DNA from: Triplophysa rosa
Lineage: Eukaryota > Chordata > Actinopteri > Cypriniformes > Nemacheilidae
Reading direction: 5' to 3'
Length of the DNA: 64,000 nucleotides
Assembly: GCF_024868665.1 (NCBI RefSeq)
Contig: NC_079891.1
Span: 25,086,103 to 25,150,102 of the forward strand
Of the stretch, positions 32,801 to 47,288 are shown piece after piece. The notes below the pieces were generated by a model that was not told where the DNA came from, made no database searches, and was given only the letters and a program-made list of their open reading frames with translations. Within the stretch, counting starts at the first letter, position 1. Every line of letters starts with the position of its first letter. Position numbers and translations under genes: made by a program.

Positions 32801-34639
32801 AATGTGTTTGGAAAACCTTTGAGTCATTTTTTGTGTATAATTCAAAATGTGTATAGTCTAGAGAGAATGTAATGTTTGCTAGAGTTGCTCAAAAGAATCT
32901 TTCAAAGATAAATAATATCCTTTAGTGCTCTGACAGGTATTTCCTCTAAGGACCTAACACACAGACAGTGTTTCCGCAGTCTAAATCTTGCCCATCTCTC
33001 CTACCGGTCTCTTGGGTAATAGAATTTTTAAAAAGTTCATGTTTATGCATGTGGATAAATGGAAATCAGAAAAGTTTTTTAATATTAGATTTGCTGTGAA
33101 GATGGGAGGCAGGAAGGTGGTGATGGGTCAGACATTAACTGAAACCTTTGCCTTCTTGTGAAAAATACATTATACTGGAGATAGTTTTCGAGGAATGCAG
33201 AAACAGACCCAGGTTGGAAATTAACCGGCACTCATATACAATTACAGCATCACTGATGAGATTAAGATTTTCTGAATAGGCTGTGACTGGGATGATAAAT
33301 AAATAACTCATCATATATTGTATGATGTCATTGAGATCTGACCTTAAAGTGTTCTTTAAATAGAGCTGAAAAAAGCAACATTTGAATTTTGAAGGCAAAT
33401 TGTTCTACATTGCAAACCATTAGAAATCTATTCGCATCTACAGTATTTGGAACATCACTATAGGCTACTTTTTTCATATGTTCACCCTTGTACCCATAGA
33501 ATTAGACGTTAAAACAACTTTTTTTTTTCAAACAGTGTAGAAGCTTTCAGAATCTTTTCAGATTTGAAAAATGTATTTGGTTAATGTATTTATGCATTTT
33601 GTAAAAGTGGTGACTAACTTACAAGTGTTCTGTAATGAGCGTAACTGCAGCTATATCTTTGTTTTTCGTATTTTTTAATTACAAAATCTTCCCATGTATG
33701 CTGTCTATACCATAACCATCTTTGTATGGTATTTCTTAATGAATAGGATTTTAGAATTAGAATGAATATGATATTGTGACTTTAAGGTCGCCTAATATAA
33801 AAAATCCTTTACTTAATAGGAAATAAATAGATAATTTGCATAGGTGGCAAATGTAATTTTAAACTAAAGTCGCCAGTAAAGTGTTTTATATTCAGCGTTA
33901 TTGCTGCATGCATAGAGAAAAAAGTACCTTACATATTCTCTATAATCCTTAATTTGTTTAATTTTACATCAGGCACAGTTTCGTTGGCACTGAGGGGCGA
34001 AGCATTTACATCTACAATATATAAGCCTATTCATTTATACCAGACGGGGAAGAAAAACATAAAAAGCACAATAAATTGTCGCAATCACTTGTCCTTCATA
34101 TTTTTTTTTTTTAACTAAGTTAAAGGTAAAGTGCCGGCAGCCAGTTCGAAACCTAAATTTGTTTTGCGCACGCAGGTGAAATATGCGCGCATTTGTTCTG
34201 CGAGGGAACGTGAACTGTGCGAAGGAACTTACCTGTCGAGCGCAATCGCGGTCATTGAACATATACAAGCGAAGACTGCGGCTATCGGAAAGAAGTTGTG
34301 GAACTGACAGTAATAGAGGCCGAAATACCACTCATTATGCACCGCGTAGACAAAGTTTATAACGGTGTTAAAAGCGGACATAGACGCTTCAGCGAAAGCC
34401 AAGTTTACAAGGAAATAGTTAGTCACTGTTCTCATGCGCTGGTGCGCCAAAATGATCCATATCACCGTGATGTTGCCCACCACGGAAACGATGACAATTG
34501 TGCTGTAAGCCACTGCCCAGAGTACAATCCTCCAAACTGGTTGCACAAACTGGTTCCTGTATAAATCGGTGTCGTTGAAGGTTGTAGAGTCGTTGGTCGA
34601 ATTACTTGGAAAGTCAGTGGAAGTGATAAGCGGGTCCAT
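6834..34639 (-). CDS. tacr1: Tachykinin receptor 1 (substance P receptor, NK1), five exons, complete
   Basis: Joined exons on the minus strand: 34639-34233, 29207-29013, 15083-14933, 8980-8784 and 7164-6834, giving 426 codons plus TAG. The product is a class A GPCR that binds substance P-type neuropeptides at the plasma membrane and in this family signals through Gq. Seen in the sequence: three N-terminal sequons (NST, NDS, NDT), seven hydrophobic segments, LDRY at the end of TM3, the extracellular cysteines in YYCQFHNFF and VVCYIEW, CWLPYH in TM6, NPIIY in TM7 and a cysteine-bearing RCFPCV after TM7. The tail [16 protein letters not shown] and [18 protein letters not shown] match NK1 rather than NK2 or NK3. 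Inner exon lengths of 195, 151 and 197 equal those I recall for the mammalian gene. Every splice phase agrees. Which teleost duplicate (a or b) this is cannot be told here. Confidence 0.95.
7201..8513. mobile_element. hAT-like non-autonomous transposon with perfect 8-bp target duplication
   Basis: The element begins TAGGGGTGTA and ends TACACCCCTA. It is flanked by CTGGGAAC at 7193-7200 and again at 8514-8521. The 1313 bases hold no transposase. The inside (about 7800-7930) shares a GCCAATAGCG..GGTTGAATGTACTGAA block with the element at 58455-59673, so the two are related. It lies in tacr1 intron 4. Confidence 0.85.
8784..8980 (-). CDS. tacr1: tacr1 exon 4: TM6, third extracellular loop, TM7
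   Basis: 197 bases between a CCTCAG acceptor and an AG|gtaatt donor. It encodes [20 protein letters not shown] (TM6) and [20 protein letters not shown] (TM7), with the CWLPYH and NPIIY class A switches. It ends inside the Arg codon completed by exon 5. Confidence 0.95.
9540..10134 (+). repeat. Left LTR
   Basis: It starts TGTCATGG and ends GTGACA. It contains an inverted ACATATTATTGTCCTTTTGA / CAATAAT hairpin, a CCTATAAATG TATA-like box near 9763-9772 and a TTATTAAAGTCTTG poly(A)-like site near 10065. Confidence 0.85.
10141..10377 (+). CDS. Gag-like leader open frame of the LTR element
   Basis: The ATG lies six bases after the left LTR. The 78-codon frame contains [20 protein letters not shown] and [16 protein letters not shown], an acidic helical stretch, and ends at TAA. 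I recall similar leaders in non-autonomous fish LTR elements, but it has no zinc knuckle or known catalytic motif. The frame then shifts into the proline-rich region. A host gene is unlikely. Confidence 0.45.
   Translation: MSQKRTQQATMDAGRSHQARLLCGVRQENMDLEDYLDRFLGAAEEGVFGEAELAVLFNAMSQEPPFASGDEGDETAGL
10713..11090 (+). repeat. GC-rich minisatellite encoding PVQPASSP / [13 protein letters not shown] repeats
   Basis: Imperfect units of CAGCCGGCGTCCCAGCCGGT type followed by CCAGCCGGCCTTCCAGCC type. They keep frames open on both strands, which explains the long overlapping open frames here. The base composition is far more GC-rich than the surrounding DNA. It is part of the LTR element's interior. 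Confidence 0.7.
11395..11416 (+). promoter_or_regulatory. Polypurine tract of the LTR element
   Basis: TCATTAAAGGGGGGGGGGGG lies immediately before the right LTR, the usual place for the plus-strand primer of LTR retrotransposons. Confidence 0.65.
11417..12013 (+). repeat. Right LTR
   Basis: Same as the left LTR apart from scattered substitutions and a two-base insertion (TTCTTCCCACG against TTCTTCACG). It is followed directly by the GGTAG duplication. Confidence 0.85.
12413..12563. mobile_element. MITE with GTAACACTTTACAATAAGG ends
   Basis: The left end GTAACACTTTACAATAAGG (12413-12431) is mirrored by CTTATTGTAAAGTGTTAC (12546-12563). Short non-coding interior. This is a very common fish terminal-inverted-repeat element. 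Confidence 0.75.
13235..14121. mobile_element. DNA element with TGAAGAGTTTGGTTCCAAAA terminal inverted repeats
   Basis: The left end TGAAGAGTTTGGTTCCAAAA (13235-13254) is mirrored at 14102-14121. The 887-base body has a short coding remnant at 13565-13675. A related GAGTTTGGTTCC end without its partner occurs near 15828. It lies in tacr1 intron 3. The superfamily is unclear. Confidence 0.7.
13565..13675 (+). CDS. Short element-borne open frame with a basic KKRKPSK motif
   Basis: A 36-codon ATG frame, [20 protein letters not shown] then [16 protein letters not shown], inside the inverted-repeat element. It resembles the first exon of a fish transposon-encoded protein with a nuclear-localisation-like basic patch. 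It is probably a relic of the autonomous parent, not a host gene. Confidence 0.35.
   Translation: MNNFDAIDEPVLVSAVGKKRKPSKSNHLREEIKMRH
14387..14628. mobile_element. Foldback MITE, second copy
   Basis: TTGTTCCAAACCTGTATAAA, then a GAACACACAGGAAGATATCT arm with its inverse ATTTCTTCCTGTGTTTTCAG, ending TATCCCTTTAAG. Same family as 9359-12282 but more diverged. Confidence 0.6.
14933..15083 (-). CDS. tacr1: tacr1 exon 3: TM5 and start of third intracellular loop
   Basis: 151 bases. The first base completes the Met codon split from exon 2. It encodes [20 protein letters not shown] and [20 protein letters not shown], and closes with AAKRK. The acceptor is TAAAG|G and the donor is AAG|gtcttc, a poor match to the consensus but the only site that keeps length and phase with exon 4. 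Confidence 0.93.
15881..15941 (+). repeat. SINE/LINE 3' tail fragment
   Basis: CTAAGTCACTTTGGATAAAA then GCGTCTGCCAAATGAATAAA, the well-known 3' tail shared by fish SINEs and their partner LINEs. No tRNA-like head is recognisable next to it. Confidence 0.6.
16158..16462. mobile_element. Foldback MITE, third copy
   Basis: Left arm: TTAAAGGAACACAGTGC, CTCACCCTTTGAGTTGTTC and CAGTTCTTGGCCACAATTGT. Right arm: GATGGTGGCCAAGAACTGTT, then ATTCTTCCAAATATCC and TCAGAACAAAAAAAT. The loop holds CTACCATAGTAGGAAAAATT. Confidence 0.65.
17644..17665 (+). repeat. Poly(G) run
   Basis: An uninterrupted run of 22 G residues in tacr1 intron 2. Its length is likely to vary and to be error-prone in sequencing. 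Confidence 0.9.
18236..18783 (-). mobile_element. Solo LTR, minus orientation, with ACTTG target duplication
   Basis: The plus strand starts TGTCACGATTGG and ends GGACCATGACA. Both ends are flanked by ACTTG (18231-18235 and 18784-18788). It shares the TTGAAGGGGTTAACA and GGGGCGGGGCCAA blocks with the LTRs at 9540, 25518 and 62102 but is more diverged. No interior remains, so it formed by LTR-LTR recombination. Confidence 0.82.
18984..19136. mobile_element. Foldback MITE, half copy
   Basis: AAAGGAATAGTTCACCCC, TTTACTCACCCTCGAATTGT and AGTTCTTGGCCACCATAC. Only the left arm is present; the inverse arm is absent. Confidence 0.6.
19843..20576. mobile_element. hAT-like element with perfect 8-bp target duplication
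   Basis: It begins CAGTGGTGTAGTGG and ends CGACTACACCGCTG. GTGAGAGG flanks both sides (19835-19842 and 20577-20584). The 734-base interior is non-coding. It lies in tacr1 intron 2. Inner GTGGGTATA blocks recur near both ends. Confidence 0.85.
21518..22032 (+). mobile_element. Non-autonomous DNA transposon carrying a 5' coding exon
   Basis: Inverted ends GCCCTTTTCACA (21518-21529) and TGTGAAAAGGGC (22021-22032) bound 515 bases. The inside holds a start codon, 49 codons and a good splice donor, then a stretch with GCACGACGGCAAGACGGAAG. It looks like an internally deleted copy of a larger element whose first exon survived. Confidence 0.65.
21678..21825 (+). CDS. Element-borne first exon with intact splice donor
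   Basis: ATG, then [39 protein letters not shown] and DEQYLFDYE, ending at AAG|gtaagt (donor 21826). The frame is open for 49 codons plus one base. I recall such starts in multi-copy fish proteins of transposon origin, but I cannot confirm the family. It is oriented opposite to tacr1, in whose intron 2 it sits. Confidence 0.45.
22370..22870. repeat. Diverged copy of the CCAACAGCAATGTGAAAGAC repeat
   Basis: It shares CACCCAACAGCAATGTGAAA and the AAATATACATATAAATAGTA region with the better-preserved element at 38848-39309. The ends are not clear. Confidence 0.45.
24367..25370. mobile_element. Long member of the GGATCTATTGACAGAAATGC DNA-element family
   Basis: It starts TTTAAAGGAACAATACGGC and ends TAGTGTTCCTTTAAA. 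It contains GGAGGATCTATTGACAGAAA, GAATTCGCCGCCATGTTTTG and AGCCCTAAACGGACAAAC, shared with the copies at 28067 and 41521. It is about 1 kb where the others are about 0.4 kb, so extra sequence lies in the middle. Confidence 0.6.
25518..26070 (-). mobile_element. Solo LTR, minus orientation
   Basis: The plus strand starts TGTCATGAATTGCG and ends CAGAGCCATGACA. It carries the ATATTATTGTCTAAAGGAC / AATAATATG hairpin and the GGGGCGGGGCCAATGACGAG block of the LTRs at 9540 and 62102. ATTTTT flanks both sides, consistent with a short target duplication in an AT run. It lies in tacr1 intron 2. Confidence 0.82.
26797..26862 (+). repeat. (AG)n microsatellite
   Basis: A pure AG dinucleotide run of about 33 units. 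It creates a Ser/Leu-only open frame on the other strand that is not a gene. Confidence 0.95.
26928..27081 (+). mobile_element. tRNA-derived SINE
   Basis: A tRNA-like head with a box A (TGTAGCTCAAATGGTAG) and box B (GAATTCAAACCCC) is followed by a tail with AATGCTTTCGTTAAAAGCCT and CCGCCAAATGTAAA. This is the usual head-to-tail form of fish SINEs. The cloverleaf is too degraded for a functional tRNA. Confidence 0.7.
28067..28457. mobile_element. Short member of the GGATCTATTGACAGAAATGC DNA-element family
   Basis: It contains GCATCTAGTGGTGAGGTGGC, GCTACTGTAGAAACAACATG and GTCAATAGATCCTCC, ending ACACTGGACCTTTA. It aligns along its length with 41521-41914 and lies in tacr1 intron 2. Confidence 0.65.
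29013..29207 (-). CDS. tacr1: tacr1 exon 2: TM4 and second extracellular loop
   Basis: 195 bases from a CCCACAG acceptor to an AT|gtaaga donor. It encodes [20 protein letters not shown], then [20 protein letters not shown] (TM4) and [12 protein letters not shown] with the loop cysteine. Together with the last residues of exon 1 it completes the DRY motif. Confidence 0.95.
30812..31092. mobile_element. Foldback MITE, related subfamily
   Basis: The arms GAACACAAAAGAAGATATTT and its inverse AATACCTTCTTTTGTGTTCT flank a core with TGTTGGTAGCCTAACA and ACCCATTCACTTTG. The ends carry GTCATTTCAAACCTGTATGA and its inverse. It is followed by ATTTTTCATTTTTGGAT. Tacr1 intron 1. Confidence 0.65.
32365..32571. 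mobile_element. Foldback MITE, copy with truncated left arm
   Basis: The centre GGCCACCATTGACTACCATA / TATGGTAGTCAATGGTGGCC is nearly perfect. The right arm runs through GAACAAAGAAATTTATACAG to TGACCCTTTAA. The left arm ends early at about 32365. Tacr1 intron 1. Confidence 0.65.
34233..34639 (-). CDS. tacr1: tacr1 exon 1: N-terminus to the end of TM3
   Basis: The ATG at 34639-34637 gives [19 protein letters not shown]; an in-frame ATG 69 bases upstream would add 23 residues ([10 protein letters not shown]) unlike any NK1 N-terminus, so the downstream start is preferred. The exon carries TM1 to TM3, the [16 protein letters not shown] stretch of TM2 and ends IALDR with an AG|gtaagt donor. The N-terminus has three N-glycosylation sequons. 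Confidence 0.93.
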
Positions 34640-34830
34640 TTCTTCATTCCGTCCAAGAAGACGAGAGCACAGATCGCAACGACTTGCTCCTTCACTTTCT
34701 CTCATCACGAAACCAATTTTAGCTCTTGGTTACACACCTCACTCATGAGCGTCGCTGCCAAGTGCTCGAGCGCGTGCCGAAAGAGAAGTGGCGCGCGCAT
34801 AGGCGCAGATGCTGAACCGTAAGGTTCTGC
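34640..34830 (-). promoter_or_regulatory. CpG-rich 5' flank / leader of tacr1
   Basis: CpG dinucleotides are dense here (for example GAGCGCGTGCCG and GTGGCGCGCGCATAGGCGC) against an AT-rich background, just upstream of the start codon. This fits a leader and promoter region. No exact initiation site can be assigned, and I saw no convincing TATA box. Confidence 0.45.
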
Positions 34831-37800
34831 ATGAAAACGTTGGTCTCTTTAATACGAAATCTTATTCATAAGCTTATCCTGCTGAAAAAAATTGTGATTT
34901 TAATAGGAATTGTATAATGGTAATGTGTTTGGTTGTATTGGTGATATCTGCAGATGCGAACCGATTGAATACTATTTTAAGGAAATAACCACACATGAAA
35001 GAATCTTGTTATGCTAGGTTTCAATGGTAAACAGCTGAATGATTTCGTGGTTTGTAATGGAAAGAAACCCATTAGATTTTGTAAGCAGGATATATACGTG
35101 AGAACTCCATGTGCAGTCTGGAAGATGCTGTAAGCAAGTTCTGAACTCTCTTAGTAAAATACAATTCGTTCTTTTTAATACAACATTTGGATAATCTAAA
35201 TATAAGCCTGTATCTTATATCACATGACAGACGAGGGAAATGTAATTTTACTGAAAGGCAAATTAAAACCTAAATGCTAATACGAGTCTCAAAACTTTTG
35301 ACATTGAGGAGAACTTACTGTGGATGATGCACTTGGAACGTCGCCATCCAGCTTCATTTTAACAATTACTGTATGCTCGTGTTGAATACGTAATTACTGA
35401 GCTCCACCAATTAATGACAAGTTTATGTTTGGAGTTGGACTAAAGTCATTAAATAAAAGCTCATGATCTCCCCCTGGTGGTGCCATGTGAAAGCTTATAC
35501 GCTCACAATGTTTAATTACACTGTATATAGGCTATATGATAACAAATGTGTAAACACAAATAATATTTTATATTTTGTAAATAAGCCCCTTTAATTTGTT
35601 TAAAGGGGAGAGGTGTAATGATTAAACGTGTCATACTTTATGTCGTACGTATTATGCACACAAGGGATGGTATACTACATGACTCATAGGCAAAGGAACT
35701 GCCCTTCACATGAGCAAATTTTCAGAATTTTGAGGAATCACGCCTCAAACCAATACTACGTTGCTATGAACATGTTTTCTGTAATCATCTGTGGCATATA
35801 GTGTTGTTTGCTAAGCGGTAATTGTTAATTGCCTTGTTTCTTTCATTTTTTTCCTCTGTTGCTCTGTTTAATGAGTTTGTTGTGATTTGTTTTCCAGAAT
35901 CTCACACCAAGCAGGATATTTAAGGCAAAATCTTCTTTCCACCATTAAAGGTAGTGATTAGTTTGCTTCCTAAATAAATAATTGTCTGTAACTTAATTAA
36001 TTATTCTCTCTAAAGAACAACAACTACTAGAACACTAATGATCGATTTAGTGGAATTAGAAGTTTGGAGATCCAATCACTTGCTATATGTGATCTGCAGG
36101 TTCTTCCAAGAATCTTTGTGGGACTTGCGGATTAGCATAATTGAATGTGTTGTGGCACATCATTCATGTTAATTAAACATGTATCATGACAGCATCTGGG
36201 TTGCTGACACTCAATTAATAACCATACATATGGGCACATTTTCATTTCCTTGCTATAGTTTTTCATTGTTCATATGGATGGACAAAAATGGATGGCATAA
36301 GATTCTTTTAATTAAACCGATCAAGAGATAACTATGAAAATTGGATCGTGCAAAAAAATTGAGCAGATTTTGCTTAGACAAGTAAACAGTTTGGCAAGCT
36401 CAATAATGTTCCCATCTTTTTTTTACCCTGCCTTTGATCACAGCAACATAATATCCTCTGGCCAGCCGCAATCCTCAACAATCAAGATTTGGCTGACCAC
36501 TGACCATTTCACAGGAAGAATCAGAGATTTAATTTCACACACCAACTGTCATTCTGTCATGGTTTGCATTAAATACACCTATAAAGCAAAAAAAAGTGTC
36601 AAAGGACCACAATCAACCCATCACCTAAAGACCTACACTACATTCAGAAATATTCCAATCCATCTGTAAGCTCAGTGGCTTTGAATGATAGTTTTGAGAT
36701 CGTCTTTCCTTTTCTCAGACTATGAAACTAATACCTTTAACACTGCAAAGTTGAATGGTTCAGAGACTCTCCAGAAACTATTTGTATAAATTACAACTGC
36801 TTGTTACTCCTACTCATCTGTTAGAGTAAAAAAAACGGTCACTGTATCAGGCACTGAGCCATTGTGTAGTGCCATTGCTGTAGTGCCATTGCATTTGGTT
36901 GTTCAACTTTCAAAAATGTATCCATAGCACTGAACATAACACACTTAATAAGAGTGATGTTTTACGATTCTTTCAGGCATAGGTCAATAGACACGTCAAT
37001 AATATGGAAGTGACCAAGCCTCCAAACATTTCTAATGTTTAGCTGCAAAAAGATTAAAAGAGTTTAAAGAGCATGTGTGAACTAAAAGAGAATTTTCTGT
37101 GAACCACTGATGTATTGTATTTCTGTAAGAAGCTAGTGACATATTGAAAATACTTTGTTTCCTGGGCGTATATAGTCATTCAGGATAGACAAACGCTGGC
37201 ACCTTTAACTGACTGAAATAGGTTTGTAACGTCAATGAATGTGTCAAGCTGTCTAGTGGTTGATTGAAGTCTCATTTGTGTGTTGGAGTGGACAGTGTGT
37301 GATCAGCACTGACTTGCACTCAACCAATGTTTGCATTATAAAGTGTCTTTTTATATAACATGCCAAACGCATTTCCAAGAATGTAACATTTTTGTAAGGC
37401 AAACACGTCCGTCTTTGAGTAGGCTAAGACCATTTTTATAGCTAGGCCACAAAATGAACCTCATTCTGTAAAAAAATTATAATAATATATGCAAGAAGCA
37501 TTTCGAATGTCTCCAGCACGTTTTTATCATATCCAAAAATCAATTATAATTTACCCCTTACGCACATTATCACGTATGTCAAAAACTTGGCTGTAAAAGC
37601 ATCAACATAACACACTCACGTGTATCAAATACTTGACATAGGCCTACATAATTATGTATATACAAAAAAATGATTACCTTACAGTTCTGTTTCAAATCCA
37701 CATCATTTGAATATCATGACATCGATGTCTGTCAAAAAAATAAGATGCATAATAAATGAAGTATTTATACATTAATTTGTGCACGCTGGCCCTTTAAGAG

Positions 37801-38088
37801 GTTTGTCCAGCGCAGCGTGTTGTTTCGCGGTGCGGAAGTTGTTGTTGGGATAAGAGTTTAACGCCCACATTACAGCTGCTAATGTGCTCTTCAAAACAAA
37901 TAAACGAAATCGACAGCAAAACCAAAAATAGGAAAGAAGTAACCATTATGCATTCACACCCGTCAAAGTCTTGAAAGCAGTCTGAAGTTGCTGTCTCTAA
38001 ACAAAGGCTCGTTGAGTCTTAGCGGCATCGGCTAATATATGAATGCATGGAAAGCTGATAGAAATAGAAATCACCAAATGCTGTCACA
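34831..38088. other. Divergent intergenic region between tacr1 and the tetraspanin
   Basis: The two genes point away from each other across about 3.4 kb. I see no exon or defined mobile element. The last 300 bases are more CpG-rich (CCAGCGCAGCGTGTTGTTTC GCGG near 37809-37832) and probably hold the tetraspanin promoter and leader. Confidence 0.4.
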
Positions 38089-45135
<7,047 letters not shown>

Positions 45136-46246
45136 GAACCACAGATATCGAGGTCATATCTCAACATATGTTTTTTATTAAATTTGTATATTAGGCTTTT
45201 CCTGTTCACACTGTGTGTTAAGAAAAAAATAGTTGCACTACATGTTAGATCGATAACACTATCATGAAACAAAGATTTTTTTTAGGATGATATTGCATGA
45301 AAAGGTTTGTATAAACAATTAGTCCTAAAGGGGGAACCTTGACAAAACTACACAAGCTTGTATCGTGTATAATAACATATCACTTGTTGTTTACATACTA
45401 ATTATTTTATACATCATTTTAATGCATCTTTTTACATATTTAAGGCAGTTTGAACTGTTTATTGTCTTTTTATAATGGAAAGGGAATATAGAAATAATTA
45501 AACGAATAGTTGGCAATCAGTTATGTTTATTTTTATAATTTATGGCTTTAATGGGTAATTTAGTCCTTTTTAATTCAGGGAAATTTACTGTTGTAATTTT
45601 AGTTGCCATTAGTGTTGTGATCGGCAGATGAAGCTGTGCTTTCATCACGTTTCTTAAACGTTTATTCACACATTTTTAATTCTGTTTCTTACACTACTGT
45701 CATAAACCACATTTCTTTTAAAAATGTGTGCAGGCTTTGTCAGTTAGTGTAATGCAAGAATTATTTCGTAACTGTACGAAGACCTTTGGTCCAACCTGCT
45801 TATCCTCTGCATAGTTCCAGGAGGGCTGGAAATCTGAACTAAATTATTATTTATTAAAATGTTGCCTTAAGTACAACGGAAGCTTTTTCCTCAGGCTGTT
45901 CTGGAATAGCCACGTTGATTTGCAGGTAATTTGTAGTTTTTTTTGTAAGAATTTCTATCTGGCCTTGTGTTTGACACTTTAAGCTGAATTTATCTGTGAG
46001 TGTAATGCTCATAAATAATGTTTAGTAATAGTCAAGCACTGTTCTAATGTGTTTGCTGTTTGATGAAAAATGTTAGTCATGTTTAGGTTGGTGGTGTCAT
46101 ACTTGCCATTAATATGTAAAAGCTGTCTTGTATTTCTGAGTCTTTTTGAAATACCTCATGTTTGCTTTGATGACGTTCCTCGAAAGGTGCTACTCTGCTC
46201 CAGTTAATGTAGCTCTGATTTTGTAGTAACCTTAATTGTGACTGTC

Positions 46247-46252
46247 AATAAA
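46247..46252 (+). terminator. Poly(A) signal of the tetraspanin gene
   Basis: AATAAA about 1.1 kb after the stop, in an AT-rich 3' UTR, followed by T-rich sequence. Its mirror copy lies at 47742-47747. Confidence 0.55.
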
Positions 46253-46552
46253 ATTTTGCTTGAAATAACCTTTTAAATGAGCCTCTTTAGTTACTTAAGC
46301 CTTGTAATAAAACACAGAAACCTCTCAAAACGTTTCAGCTGAAAGATTATTGAAGCTGTGAAAATGTCAGCTGATAAGTCACAGGCCACCTGAACTATTG
46401 AGAATGTAAACTATTCATACTTTCAAGCCTTACTAATGAGTGAATAAAAGTGAAAAAAAAAAGAAATGGCAACGTTTAATTGAAGATGGTCCTATTTAAA
46501 GGTCCGGTTGAACGTGCAGTTTCTAATCTTGAGTACCTATAGAGTAGTATTG

Positions 46553-46996
46553 CAGGGTTTTTCCTGCATAGAGAATTTGGAGGCGGCCGCCTCAGCCAAA
46601 TTTCGTGCCGCCTCCGACTCTTGGCAAAATTATGTCGGGTGTCTTCACAAAAAACACTGCGGGCATTAAACAGACTGTCATTTGTAACTGCAGTTGCGGC
46701 ATTACGCCACAATAAAGGCGCTGTTTCGTTATCAGCACAGTGAGGCGCCGAAGAGTTCAGTAGAAGAGCTGTATTAGCTGTGTTTGGCGGCTGTTCGTGT
46801 GTTTTACGTTAAATTTTTTGAAAAGGTTTCCTAAATTAACGTGCTGTACATCATTGGAATGTTTTTAGCTGTTACGTTGGCTCGTAGAATTAGCGTTATA
46901 CTGTACACGGCGAGTTCGCCAGTATGAACGCACATTGCGATCAGACCGACTCGCACACAAATGACTCCTTTGAACCGATTCATTCTAAACATAATG
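46553..46996 (+). mobile_element. hAT-like element, 5' portion, cut at the N
   Basis: Begins CAGGGTTTTTCCTGCATAG, the inverse of the CAGGAAAAACCCTG end at 55649-55662. TATTG precedes it (46548-46552) and also follows the far end (55663-55667). The last 291 bases (46706-46996) are repeated at about 55072-55362 with about seven substitutions. The sequence stops being transposon at the N. Confidence 0.7.
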
Positions 46997-46997
46997 N

Positions 46998-47288
46998 TGC
47001 ATACTTGTCTGTGTACGTACTGTGTGTGTGTGTGTGTGTGTGTGTGCGTGCGCATCTTCGTGTGTGTGTGTGTGTGTGTGTCTATGTCTATGTGTGTTAG
47101 TACGTGTGCATATTGTGTGTGTGGAGTGTTTTGTATGTGGGTATGTCTGTCTTCTGTGTTTTCAACTTTTTCTTGTTTTTGCAGGTACAACTTTAATTGT
47201 TTTGCTTATAGTCAATATGTCTCATGTACAGCTGCTTTGTAACAATGAAAATTGTAAAAGCGCTTATAAATAAAGTGATTGAGTTGAA
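46998..47288 (-). mobile_element. Repeat R, first part, inverted, with GT microsatellite
   Basis: On the minus strand it starts TTCAACTCAATCACTTTATT then AAGCGCTTTTACAATTTTCA, a common fish repeat head, and ends in CA dinucleotides. The companion part with AAACGGTGGCGAGGAACCC lies at 54706-55068. The N at 46997 is its far edge. Confidence 0.6.

Noticed and set aside
6834..34639. Assignment of the receptor as TACR2, suggested by the tspan15-like neighbour
   Set aside because: The N-terminal [14 protein letters not shown] and the long tail with [15 protein letters not shown] fit NK1; NK2 tails differ.
34640..34708. Upstream in-frame ATG of tacr1 adding 23 residues
   Set aside because: The added residues do not resemble NK1 N-termini; the downstream ATG gives the expected length and sequence type.
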